Origin: CAYVMD01 sp964452465
GTDB lineage: Bacteria > Armatimonadota > JACIXR01
NCBI GenBank assembly: GCA_964452465.1
Contig: CAYVMD010000011.1
Coordinates: 1 to 56,129, forward strand
Direction of reading: 5' to 3'
DNA: 56,129 nt
The position numbers and the translations under genes were made by a program. A model generated the notes under the pieces. That model ran no database searches and was not told where the DNA came from. It saw only the letters and a program-made list of their open reading frames with translations. The stretch's first letter is position 1; each line of letters opens with the position of its first letter. Shown here one piece after another: positions 26,401-33,867 of the stretch.

Positions 26401-27228
26401 ATGAAAAAGGCTATAAATGTATGGGCTCTACCAAAGGAGTTGTCCATAGAAGAGGCGTTCAAATTGGCGAAGGATGCTGGCTTCGACGGCGTGGAGTTGA
26501 ACATAGAGGAGGAGGGCAATCCCCCCTATTCCCTCTCCATCGATGCGAGCGAGGAGGAAGTCTGCAAGATCAGGGAGACCGCGGAGGAAGTGGGAATCCT
26601 CTTGGGAACTACTTCCTCAGGGATCCACTGGCGATATCGTTTTACCTCTCCTTGCGAGGAAACGAGGAAGAAGGCGATAGAGCAAACGAAGAGGAGGCTA
26701 CAGATAAACAAATGGTTAGGGGCGAAAGTGTTATTGGTCGTGCCGGGTGCGGTATCCGAGGAGGAACCCTATGACCTGGCGATCGAAAGAGCTAAGGAAT
26801 GTATAGCGCAGTTGGTGGAGGAAGCGGAGAAGCAAGGTGTGATATTGGCCATAGAGAATGTATGGAATAAGATGCTCCTTTCTCCTCTGGAGATGAGGGA
26901 CTTTGTCGATTCCTTCGGTAGCGAGTGGGTGCGAGCCTATTTCGATGTAGGCAATGTGCTTGCCTTCGGTTTCCCTCAACAATGGATAAGGATCTTGGGG
27001 AAGAGGATATCCGCCATTCATGTGAAGGATTTCAAACTCTCGGTGGGCAACATAACCGGCTTCGTTAATCTATTGGAGGGCGATGTCGATTGGAAGGAAG
27101 TGAGGAAGGCGCTCAGGGAGATTGGCTACGATGGCTTCATCACCGCGGAGTTACCGCCCTATAGGTTCTATCCTGAGCGACTCGTCTACGAGACCGCCAA
27201 CGCCCTCAAAGCGATAATAGAAGGGTAA
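26401..27228 (+). CDS. Sugar phosphate isomerase/epimerase (xylose isomerase-like TIM barrel)
   Basis: 275 residues of the AP-endonuclease-2/xylose isomerase-like fold. Features: LSIEEAFKLAKDAGFDGVELNIEEEG, then ILLGTTSSGIHW, VILAIENVWNKMLLSP with a metal-ligand Glu, VRAYFDVGNVLAFGFP, and ISAIHVKDFK; the ending YDGFITAELPPYRFYPE provides a further Glu. It is close to L-ribulose-5-phosphate 3-epimerase/hexulose-phosphate isomerase types, but the exact sugar is unknown. ATG 26401 has GAAAGGAGGAAG just upstream; an earlier in-frame start at 26350 would overlap the preceding gene. Ends the hydrolase cluster before a bidirectional terminator. Confidence 0.8.
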   Translation: MKKAINVWALPKELSIEEAFKLAKDAGFDGVELNIEEEGNPPYSLSIDASEEEVCKIRETAEEVGILLGTTSSGIHWRYRFTSPCEETRKKAIEQTKRRLQINKWLGAKVLLVVPGAVSEEEPYDLAIERAKECIAQLVEEAEKQGVILAIENVWNKMLLSPLEMRDFVDSFGSEWVRAYFDVGNVLAFGFPQQWIRILGKRISAIHVKDFKLSVGNITGFVNLLEGDVDWKEVRKALREIGYDGFITAELPPYRFYPERLVYETANALKAIIEG

Positions 27229-27268
27229 CCGAGGGTACAATCGAAGAAATACGCTCGGAAAAGCATAT

Positions 27269-27300
27269 AAACTACCCCCACTTATGAGTGGGGGTAGTTT
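27269..27300. terminator. Bidirectional terminator between convergent operons
   Basis: Perfect 14-bp stem (AAACTACCCCCACT with its complement) around a 4-base loop, between the convergent sugar isomerase gene and trpA. The minus-strand side overlaps the trpA stop codon. U-rich tails are short on both sides (TTTATTTG on plus, TTTATATGC on minus). Confidence 0.75.
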
Positions 27301-28087
27301 ATTTGTGTGCCTCCTGGAGAAGGAGGGAGGTGAAATGGCGTAGTTCTCGGAGCATAGATCTTTTATTTCCACGGTTTTCTCGAATTACCCTCAAAAGAGC
27401 GGAGCCGACAACTGCCCCATCTGCGAAGGTCTTTATCCATTTTATGTGCTCAGCTCGAGATATCCCGAATCCCACCGCTACTGGCTTGTTCGTTACCCTT
27501 TTTATCGCTTTAACCTTTTCCTCTACTTCTCCTGGCAACTCTTCCCTTGCTCCCGTGATCCCTTTAACCGATACATAGTATATGAACCCTTTTGTCAGCT
27601 TCCCCACTAATTTATATCTTTCCTCATTGCTTGTGGGGGCAAGCAAGAAGACCATGCAAAGGTCTTGGGCTTCCAGGGCTTTGAAGAACTCTCCTGCCTC
27701 CTCGGGTGGGAGGTCTGGCACTATAAAGCCATCTATTCCCTTTTTCTTGGCTTCCTCGCTTAACCTCTCCAAGCCATATTGGTAGAAGGGATTGTAGTAA
27801 CCCATGAGGATAAGGGGGATATCGCTCTTCTCCCGGATCCTCTCTCCCATCTCCAGAACATCCTTTAATCTAACCCCTTGAGCCAAAGCGTTATGCATGG
27901 CGGATTGGATGGTTGCTCCATCTGCCAAGGGATCGGAGAAGGGGACCCCCAATTCCAAGCAATCTGCTCCTTCCTCGCTCAGCGCTAAGGCTATATCCAG
28001 GGTATCCTCCAATGATGGTTCTCCCACTGTAAGATAGAAGATCAAAGCGAAGTCCTTTTTCTCAAAGAGATTCTCTATCCTATTCAT
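27299..28087 (-). CDS. trpA: Tryptophan synthase alpha subunit
   Basis: Cleaves indole-3-glycerol phosphate to indole, which is channelled to TrpB. 262 residues. The catalytic glutamate and aspartate are in LELGVPFSDPLADGATIQSA (Glu45, Asp56). LILMGYYNPFYQYGLE, FIVPDLPPEEAGEFF and GFGISRAEHIKWI are also typical. It is the last gene of the trp operon, overlaps trpB by 8 bases and ends in the bidirectional terminator. Confidence 0.96.
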   Translation of the reverse strand: MNRIENLFEKKDFALIFYLTVGEPSLEDTLDIALALSEEGADCLELGVPFSDPLADGATIQSAMHNALAQGVRLKDVLEMGERIREKSDIPLILMGYYNPFYQYGLERLSEEAKKKGIDGFIVPDLPPEEAGEFFKALEAQDLCMVFLLAPTSNEERYKLVGKLTKGFIYYVSVKGITGAREELPGEVEEKVKAIKRVTNKPVAVGFGISRAEHIKWIKTFADGAVVGSALLRVIRENRGNKRSMLRELRHFTSLLLQEAHK

Positions 28088-29252
28088 TGCCGATCATCCC
28101 CTCCACTTGTTCTACATCCTTATCACCCCTGCCGGAGAGATTGACCACGATTATAGTGTCCTTGGGGCATTTAGGGGCAAGTTTCAAGGTGTAGGCAAGG
28201 GCATGGGCGCTTTCCAACGCGGGGATTATGCCCTCTACCTCGCAGAGAAATTTGAAAGCCTCTAATGCTTCCTCGTCGCTCACCGCAAGATATTCCGCTC
28301 GCCCTATCGCCTTATAGAAGGCATGCTCGGGACCAACTGCTGGATAATCCAAGCCAGGGGCAATGGAATGGGTGGGTTGAACCTGCCCATCCTCGTCCTG
28401 GAGGAGATAGGTTTTACATCCGTGAAGTATCCCCACCTTCCCTCTACAAAGGGAAGCGGAATTTCCCCTCTTGCTTCCCCCTCCCTCTACTCCCACGAAC
28501 TTCACCTCCTTGTCCTCAAAGAAAGGATGGAACATGCCGATGGAGTTGCTTCCGCCTCCCACGCAGGCGATGAGGTAGTCGGGGAGCCTTCCCTCCTTTT
28601 GGAGGATTTGTTCTCTTGTTTCCCTTCCGATCACGGATTGGAAATCCCTCACTATAACGGGGTAAGGATAAGGACCGACGACCGAACCAAGGAGGTAGTA
28701 GGTTGTATCGATGTTGGATATCCAATCTCTCAAGGCTTCGTTTATTGCGTCCTTCAAAGTGCGGGAACCGCTCCTTACAGGGATTACCTGTGCTCCCAAG
28801 AGTTTCATACGGAAGACATTTAGCCTTTGTCTCCTTACATCTTCTTCCCCCATGTAAACAGCGCACTCCAAACCCAAAAGAGCGCAAGCGGTAGCGGTGG
28901 CCACTCCGTGCTGCCCCGCTCCAGTCTCGGCAATAACCCTTCTTTTTCCCATCTCCTTTGCTAACAAGGCTTGCCCGATCGTGTTGTTTATCTTATGGGC
29001 ACCGGTGTGGAGAAGGTCCTCCCTCTTGAGATAGATCTTGGCCCCTCCTAATCTCTTCGTTAGGTTTTCCGCAAACCAAAGGGGGGTGGGTCTGCCGGCA
29101 TATTCCCGCAAATAATAGTCGAGTTTTTCTTGAAAGGAAGGAGTATTGACGAGCCTACGATAACTTTCCTCCAATTCCACGAGGGCAGGGATCAGAGTTT
29201 CGGGAACGAACCTCCCTCCGAATTCGCCGAAGTAACCCTTTTTAGTCTCCAT
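28080..29252 (-). CDS. trpB: Tryptophan synthase beta subunit
   Basis: Pyridoxal-phosphate enzyme that condenses indole with serine. 390 residues, the TrpB1 type typical of trp operons. The PLP lysine is Lys87 in HTGAHKINN; GGGSNSIGMFHPFFEDKEVKF binds the cofactor phosphate. The ATG at 29252 has a strong ribosome binding site (GGAGGTG, minus strand, near 29262-29268) located within the end of trpF, so the 61-base overlap with trpF appears genuine. Confidence 0.96.
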   Translation of the reverse strand: METKKGYFGEFGGRFVPETLIPALVELEESYRRLVNTPSFQEKLDYYLREYAGRPTPLWFAENLTKRLGGAKIYLKREDLLHTGAHKINNTIGQALLAKEMGKRRVIAETGAGQHGVATATACALLGLECAVYMGEEDVRRQRLNVFRMKLLGAQVIPVRSGSRTLKDAINEALRDWISNIDTTYYLLGSVVGPYPYPVIVRDFQSVIGRETREQILQKEGRLPDYLIACVGGGSNSIGMFHPFFEDKEVKFVGVEGGGSKRGNSASLCRGKVGILHGCKTYLLQDEDGQVQPTHSIAPGLDYPAVGPEHAFYKAIGRAEYLAVSDEEALEAFKFLCEVEGIIPALESAHALAYTLKLAPKCPKDTIIVVNLSGRGDKDVEQVEGMIGNE

Positions 29253-29836
29253 GAATTTATCACCTCCATGAATTTTCTCAATTTTTCCTCGTCCTTCTTG
29301 CCTGGATACTTCTCCAACCCACTGGAAGCATCAACCCCGTAGGGATGAATGACCTCCAAGGCAGAGGATATATTTTGGGGATTTAGGCCCCCTGCCAAGA
29401 TAAAGGGTGTTTCGCTCTTGAAATCCTTGAGGAGCCCCCAATCGAAGGGTTTTCCTCTCCAAGGGCTATCGAAAAGAATGGCGGAGACCTTATACTCTTT
29501 TGCATTTTCTATGTCCCGTTCATCCCTCACCTTTATCGCCTTGATCACCCTTCGCTCAAACATTGCACAATAATCTGGGCCTTCCTCCCCGTGGAATTGA
29601 AGTGCATCCAGCCTACAATAATCGGCAATTTCCCTTACCTTTGGAGGTTCCTCGTTCACGAATACGCCCACGCTAAACACAAAGGGAGGAAGAGCAGAAA
29701 CGATGGTTTTCGCTACCTCTACATTCACTTGGCGAGGGGAGGGAGCGAAGATGAAGCCCAAGGCATCCGCCCCCAATTCTACCGCCAATAAAGCATCCTC
29801 GAGGTTGGTTATCCCGCAGATCTTAACCTTTAGCAT
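29192..29836 (-). CDS. trpF: Phosphoribosylanthranilate isomerase
   Basis: Isomerises phosphoribosylanthranilate to CdRP. 214 residues, slightly long. VKICGITNLEDALLAVELGADALGFIF holds the catalytic cysteine; LQFHGEEGPDYC, FILAGGLNPQNISSALE and GVDASSGLEKYPGKKDEEK complete the barrel, with the catalytic Asp before SSG. The last about 20 residues read into trpB and probably add nothing. Overlaps trpC by 14 bases. Confidence 0.95.
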   Translation of the reverse strand: MLKVKICGITNLEDALLAVELGADALGFIFAPSPRQVNVEVAKTIVSALPPFVFSVGVFVNEEPPKVREIADYCRLDALQFHGEEGPDYCAMFERRVIKAIKVRDERDIENAKEYKVSAILFDSPWRGKPFDWGLLKDFKSETPFILAGGLNPQNISSALEVIHPYGVDASSGLEKYPGKKDEEKLRKFMEVINSWRLKRVTSANSEGGSFPKL

Positions 29837-30587
29837 CTCCTATCAGTTCCCTCAATTTAGCCCTTACATCAGGAGCTCGCATCAGCGCTTCCCCAATCAA
29901 CACCGCCTTAATCCCTGCTTCCCTCAACCTTTCTATTTCCTTTCGCTCTTTTATACCGCTCTCCGCCACGACCAACTTATCCTGGGGGATGAGTTCCCTC
30001 AATTTTAAAATCCTTTCCACATCCACCTGGAAGGTTTCCAGATCCCTGCTGTTTATCCCCACCATTTCCAAGGGCAAGTCCTTTATCTTCTCCCAATCCT
30101 CTTCGCTATGGATCTCCACTAACGGTTGGATTCCCCTTTCCTTGCACAACTTTAGGAACCTTTTCATCTCTTGGGAGGTAAGGATGCGAGCGATGAGGAG
30201 AACCGCATCAGCTCCGTATACATGGGCCTCCTCTATTTGGAACTCGTCTATGAGGAAATCCTTCATGAGGAGGGGAAGGTTAACATGTTTTTTCAGGAGG
30301 GGAAGGAAGGAGAGGGAACCCCCGAAGAACCTCTCATCGGTGAGGACGGAGAGGGCGGATGCGCCCCCTTCCTCCATCTCCTTAGCCAAACTGCAGGGCT
30401 CGAAGCACTCCCTTAGCATTCCCTTCGAGGGGGAGCGTCTCTTCAATTCCCCTATGATGGCGACGCCTTCTACGGAGAGGAGCGCTCCTTTGAAATCCCT
30501 CCTTGACGGGAAGAAGGAAGGAGGCAAGGGGATTTTTTTCCTTTCTTCTATCTCTTTTCTTTTATGTTCGATTATCTCCCTAAGCAT
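29823..30587 (-). CDS. trpC: Indole-3-glycerol phosphate synthase
   Basis: Closes the indole ring from CdRP. 254 residues. Catalytic residues lie in IGELKRRSPSKGML, LMKDFLIDEFQI and VAESGIKERKEIERL; GINSRDLETFQVD and AVLIGEALMRAPD are also family-typical. Not fused to trpF, unlike enteric bacteria. Overlaps trpD by 8 bases and trpF by 14. Confidence 0.95.
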   Translation of the reverse strand: MLREIIEHKRKEIEERKKIPLPPSFFPSRRDFKGALLSVEGVAIIGELKRRSPSKGMLRECFEPCSLAKEMEEGGASALSVLTDERFFGGSLSFLPLLKKHVNLPLLMKDFLIDEFQIEEAHVYGADAVLLIARILTSQEMKRFLKLCKERGIQPLVEIHSEEDWEKIKDLPLEMVGINSRDLETFQVDVERILKLRELIPQDKLVVAESGIKERKEIERLREAGIKAVLIGEALMRAPDVRAKLRELIGDAKG

Positions 30588-31605
30588 CCTCCTTTGCCTC
30601 CTTGCTTATCTTTCTGAGTTTTTCCAGAACTTCCAATGCTTTGAACGAGTCCAGGGATTCCCTCGCCATCTCCAAGCCTTCCTTGAAGTTGCTTGCTTTC
30701 CCGCTAACCACGAGCCCCGCGGAGCTGTTCAAAAGGATGGCGTCCCTTATTGCTCCTTCTGCTCTTCCCTCAAGCACTCTGAGAGCTACTTCTACATTGG
30801 CATCGATGTTTCCTCCTCTTAGTTGGGAAAGAGGATAGGAAGGAAACCCAAGCGTTTGAGGGTCCAGGATGTAGGTTATTATTTCTCCATCCTTTAATTC
30901 GCTTATCTTGGTGGGAGCGGAGAGGGAGATCTCGTCCAAGCCGTCCAAACTGCTCACTATCATTGCTCTTTCCACCTCTATCTTTCTCAGCGTCATGGCG
31001 ATGAATTCCGTAAGTTGGGGCGAAAATACCCCCAAAAGTTGCCTTTGCACTTTTGCGGGATTCGTCAAGGGTCCCAAGATATTGAAAACCGTCCTTATGC
31101 CTAATTCCCTCCTGATGGGAGCCACATTCCGCATGGCGGGGTGGTAGAGAGGAGCGAAGAGGAAAGCGAACCTGCATTCATCGAGGCATTTTTTTGCTAT
31201 TTTGGGGGGCATGTTTATGTTCACTCCCAACCTTTCCAGGAGATCGGCGCTCCCGCAGGAGGAGGAAACGGAACGGTTCCCGTGCTTAGCTACTTTTATC
31301 CCTGCTCCTGCCACTACCAAGGCAGAAAGCGTGGAGATGTTTATCGTGCCCTTCCCATCCCCGCCCGTTCCACAAGTATCTATGAGGTTTTCGGGATAGG
31401 AAAGCGGGATCGCCTTCTCCCGCATCGCCCGTGCGAAGCCCGTGACCTCCTCCACCGTTTCTCCCTTGGCTCTCATTCCGACCAAAAATCCTCCGATTTG
31501 GGAAGGAGTGAGCTTCCCTTCCATTATCCAACTCATAACCTCGTATGCCTCCTCCTCGTGGAGGGAAACCCCGCTCAATACCTTATCTAAAATCTCCTTT
31601 AGCAT
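30580..31605 (-). CDS. trpD: Anthranilate phosphoribosyltransferase
   Basis: Transfers phosphoribose from PRPP to anthranilate. 341 residues. The PRPP-binding glycine-rich loop is DTCGTGGDGKGTINISTLSA, followed by KVAKHGNRSVSSSCGSADLLERLGV. Separate from trpG, with only a 4-base gap; the ribosome binding site is aggaggtgtg near 31612-31621. The overlap with trpC suggests translational coupling. Confidence 0.96.
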   Translation of the reverse strand: MLKEILDKVLSGVSLHEEEAYEVMSWIMEGKLTPSQIGGFLVGMRAKGETVEEVTGFARAMREKAIPLSYPENLIDTCGTGGDGKGTINISTLSALVVAGAGIKVAKHGNRSVSSSCGSADLLERLGVNINMPPKIAKKCLDECRFAFLFAPLYHPAMRNVAPIRRELGIRTVFNILGPLTNPAKVQRQLLGVFSPQLTEFIAMTLRKIEVERAMIVSSLDGLDEISLSAPTKISELKDGEIITYILDPQTLGFPSYPLSQLRGGNIDANVEVALRVLEGRAEGAIRDAILLNSSAGLVVSGKASNFKEGLEMARESLDSFKALEVLEKLRKISKEAKEDA

Positions 31606-31609
31606 CTTT

Positions 31610-32182
31610 TCACACCTCCTCCTTTATGAAATTCCTGATCATCTCTTTCCCATGAGAGGTGGCTATGGATTCGGGATGGAATTGAACGCCGTGGAGGCAA
31701 AACTCCCTATGCATAAGCCCCATTATCTCCCCATCCTCCGTCCAGGCGGTTACCTTCAAGCAGGAAGGAAGCCCCTCTCTCTTAACCGCCAAGGAGTGAT
31801 AGCGGGTGCCTTCTATTGGAGTGGGGAGACCGCGGAATATTCCCTCTCCTGTATGGAATATCTTCGAAACCTTCCCATGCATCAACTCCTTGGCACTCAC
31901 TATTTCTCCCCCGAAGGCGTAGCCTATGCATTGATGCCCTAAGCAAACGCCCAATATGGGTATCCTCCCAGCGAAGCGAAGGATGGCTTCCACGCAGATA
32001 CCAGCATCCTCCGGTCGCCCTGGCCCGGGGGAGATCACGAGATGAGAGGGATTTAAGCGTTCCATCTCCTCCAGCGTAATTTGGTCGTTACGGAAGACGA
32101 TGACCTCGCATCCTTCCTCTCCCAAATATTGGGCGAGGTTATAGACAAAAGAGTCGTAATTATCGATTATCAATATCCTCAT
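31610..32182 (-). CDS. trpG: Anthranilate synthase glutamine amidotransferase subunit
   Basis: Supplies ammonia from glutamine to TrpE; may double as PabA because no other copy is visible here. 190 residues. Class I amidotransferase triad: Cys80 in ILGVCLGHQCIGYAFGG, and His169/Glu171 in HGVQFHPESIAT. The start DNYDSFVYNLAQYL and LVISPGPGRPEDAG match TrpG. ATG overlaps the trpE stop (ATGA), giving the usual equimolar coupling. Confidence 0.95.
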   Translation of the reverse strand: MRILIIDNYDSFVYNLAQYLGEEGCEVIVFRNDQITLEEMERLNPSHLVISPGPGRPEDAGICVEAILRFAGRIPILGVCLGHQCIGYAFGGEIVSAKELMHGKVSKIFHTGEGIFRGLPTPIEGTRYHSLAVKREGLPSCLKVTAWTEDGEIMGLMHREFCLHGVQFHPESIATSHGKEMIRNFIKEEV

Positions 32183-33609
32183 AACCGCACCTCCTTGCTT
32201 TGTTTTATTGCCTTGAGCACTGCCTCTGCCTTATCGTTTATCTCCTTAAGCTCCCTGTAGGGTTGGGAATCCGCCACTATTCCTGCTCCTGCCTGCACAT
32301 ATGCTCTCCCTTTCCAGAAGACAGCGGTCCTAATTGTTATACAGGTGTCGAGGTTGCCATTAAAACCGAGGTATCCCACCACGCCTGAATAGGGACCCCG
32401 CCTCGTGGGCTCGAGCTCCTCTATGATCTCCATCGCCCTCACCTTGGGAGCGCCGGAAACCGTTCCTGCAGGGAAGGAATGTTTTAACACCTCGAGGGCA
32501 TCCTTGTCCTCCCTCACCTTCCCCTCTACATAGGAGACAATGTGCATAACATGAGAATAGCGTTCTATGGTCATGAATTGAGGAACCTTCACAGTGCCAT
32601 ACTCGCATACCCTCCCGAGATCGTTCCTCGCTAAATCCACCAACATCAAATGCTCCGCCCTTTCCTTCTCGTCCTTTAGCAACTCCTCGGCTAATCTTTC
32701 GTCCTCTTCCTTTGTTCTTCCTCGAGGTCTTGTGCCGGCAATGGGTCGCTGGAGAGCTTTCCCGTCCTGCACCCTCACCATGACCTCTGGCGAGGAACCA
32801 GCAAGGTTGAGGTCGCCCATCTTCAAATAGAACATGTAAGGGGAAGGATTGATATGATGAAGCAAACGATACACTTGGAAGGGATCCCCGCGGAAGGGGA
32901 GGGAAAAGCGACGGGAGAGAACTACCTGGAAGATATCCCCGATTTTAATGTAATGTTGAGCCTTCTCGAAGGCAGAGACGAACTCCTCCTCGCGCAGGTT
33001 CGCTTCCACTTCTTCCTCCGCTGGGAAACCCTGGGAGCAACAATTGGAGACATTGTTCTTTTCTTCTATCTCTCGCTTGATTTCCTCTATCTCCTTCACC
33101 GCTTCATCATAGGCGGAATCGAGATCGTCCCTTGCCTCGGTCATGCGCACGATGAGGAGTTCTCGTTTAAGATGGTCGAGGATCAAAACGGTGGAGAAGA
33201 GCATCATTATAGATGTGGGGAGACCGAGATCGTCCTTCTGAAGCGAGGGAATCTTCTCCCAGAGGCGGACAGCATCGTAGCCGATGTAGCCTACCGCTCC
33301 TCCCAAGAAGGGAGGTAATCCCTCCACGGGAGCGACCTTTTTGGAGATTACCTTTCCCCTGAGAGGTTCCAGGGGATCCTCGTTGCCCCTCGTTTCCCAA
33401 ACCGCTTGAGGGTTCCGTCCCATGAATGAATATCTCCCCAAAACCTCTCCCCTTTCGGCGCTCTCTAGAAGGAAGGCATACTTTTGACCTCGTCCCAAGC
33501 GAGAAAAGAGGGAAATGGGCGTCTCTATGTCGAAGAGGAAGGCATCCCAGACGGGGACGAGGTCGTATTCCCTCGCCAAACTTTTAAACTCGTTCCTATT
33601 AAGTTGCAT
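32179..33609 (-). CDS. trpE: Anthranilate synthase component I
   Basis: Converts chorismate to anthranilate, the committed step. 476 residues. The N-terminus has the tryptophan feedback element LLESAERGEVLGRYSFMG. The chorismate site includes RPIAGTRPRGRTKEEDE, LVDLARNDLGRVCEYGTV, SHVMHIVSYVEG, FPAGTVSGAPKVRAMEII and YSGVVGYLGFNG. A strong ribosome binding site (AAGGAGGTG, minus, 33618-33626) lies just after the attenuator U-run, 8 bases from the ATG. It is the first structural gene after the trpL leader. Confidence 0.96.
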   Translation of the reverse strand: MQLNRNEFKSLAREYDLVPVWDAFLFDIETPISLFSRLGRGQKYAFLLESAERGEVLGRYSFMGRNPQAVWETRGNEDPLEPLRGKVISKKVAPVEGLPPFLGGAVGYIGYDAVRLWEKIPSLQKDDLGLPTSIMMLFSTVLILDHLKRELLIVRMTEARDDLDSAYDEAVKEIEEIKREIEEKNNVSNCCSQGFPAEEEVEANLREEEFVSAFEKAQHYIKIGDIFQVVLSRRFSLPFRGDPFQVYRLLHHINPSPYMFYLKMGDLNLAGSSPEVMVRVQDGKALQRPIAGTRPRGRTKEEDERLAEELLKDEKERAEHLMLVDLARNDLGRVCEYGTVKVPQFMTIERYSHVMHIVSYVEGKVREDKDALEVLKHSFPAGTVSGAPKVRAMEIIEELEPTRRGPYSGVVGYLGFNGNLDTCITIRTAVFWKGRAYVQAGAGIVADSQPYRELKEINDKAEAVLKAIKQSKEVRL

Positions 33610-33631
33610 ACCAACTTCACCTCCTTAAAAC

Positions 33632-33664
33632 AAAAAAGCCACGGGTTATACCCGTGGCTTTTTT
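33632..33664 (-). terminator. trp attenuator terminator hairpin
   Basis: In the minus sense: AAAAAA, GCCACGGGT, loop ATA, ACCCGTGGC, TTTTTT. This is a 9-bp GC-rich stem extended by six A-U pairs with an immediate U-run, a textbook intrinsic terminator. It sits only about 23 bases before the trpE start, so it must be conditional for the operon to be expressed. Confidence 0.9.
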
Positions 33665-33767
33665 GTTAGGGGGGTCGTCAGGGTATGCTACCAGCAGCCA
33701 CGGGCATACCCCGCTTAGGGGGGCACACCCGTGGCCTTTTAACTCAGTTTAGCCTAGGCGTGCCCCC
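33647..33767 (-). promoter_or_regulatory. trp attenuator: competing leader RNA structures
   Basis: Minus-sense segments. Segment 1: GGGGGCAC (33767-33760, inside trpL after the Trp codons). Arm A: GCCACGGGTGTGCCCC (33735-33720). Arm B: GGGGTATGCCCGTGGC (33712-33697). Arm C: GCCACGGGTATA (33658-33647), the left half of the terminator. A pairs with B over 16 positions including GU pairs; B pairs with C over 12, which would destroy the terminator; segment 1 pairs with GTGCCCCC at the end of A and the loop. Inference: with Trp plentiful, the ribosome reaches the trpL stop and covers segment 1, A:B forms and the terminator forms; when stalled at Trp codons, 1:A frees B to pair with C and trpE is transcribed. 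Pairings are seen; the logic is inferred. Confidence 0.8.
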
Positions 33768-33814
33768 TTCATCCATTGCCACCAATTGCGGGCAATAGTG
33801 AAGGAGGCTACCAT
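33749..33814 (-). CDS. trpL: trp operon leader peptide
   Basis: A 21-residue frame beginning MVASFTI and ending ARNWWQWMKGARLG, with Trp codons at residues 11, 12 and 14 (TGG TGG CAA TGG, 33784-33773). Three tryptophans in four positions, placed between a promoter and an attenuator ahead of trpE, identify it as a trp leader peptide. It makes no stable product; its translation senses charged tRNA-Trp. No Shine-Dalgarno sequence precedes the ATG and the promoter ends 10 bases upstream, so it is probably translated from a leaderless mRNA. A longer in-frame reading upstream would lie in the promoter and is rejected. Confidence 0.88.
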   Translation of the reverse strand: MVASFTIARNWWQWMKGARLG

Positions 33815-33824
33815 TTCGATAAAA

Positions 33825-33853
33825 AGGATAACCAGCAAGGGAAAATTTGTCAA
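33825..33853 (-). promoter_or_regulatory. trp operon promoter
   Basis: Minus sense: TTGACA (33853-33848), 17-base spacer, TATCCT (33830-33825). The expected start is around 33818-33816, only 2-4 bases before the trpL ATG at 33814. It lies directly after the GH32 stop at 33868. No obvious TrpR-type palindrome overlaps it. Confidence 0.75.
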
Positions 33854-33867
33854 TACATTTTTGGGGT

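Noticed and set aside
33632..33735. The inverted repeats as plus-strand terminators or a transposon end
   Set aside because: No plus-strand gene ends here, there is no transposase, and the U-run, ribosome binding site and promoter all orient the structure with trpE.
33610..33820. T-box or TRAP control of the trp operon
   Set aside because: No T-box core (such as the UGGN antiterminator bulge with its conserved flanks) and no row of spaced GAG/UAG triplets. The Trp-rich frame and paired arms fit ribosome-mediated attenuation.
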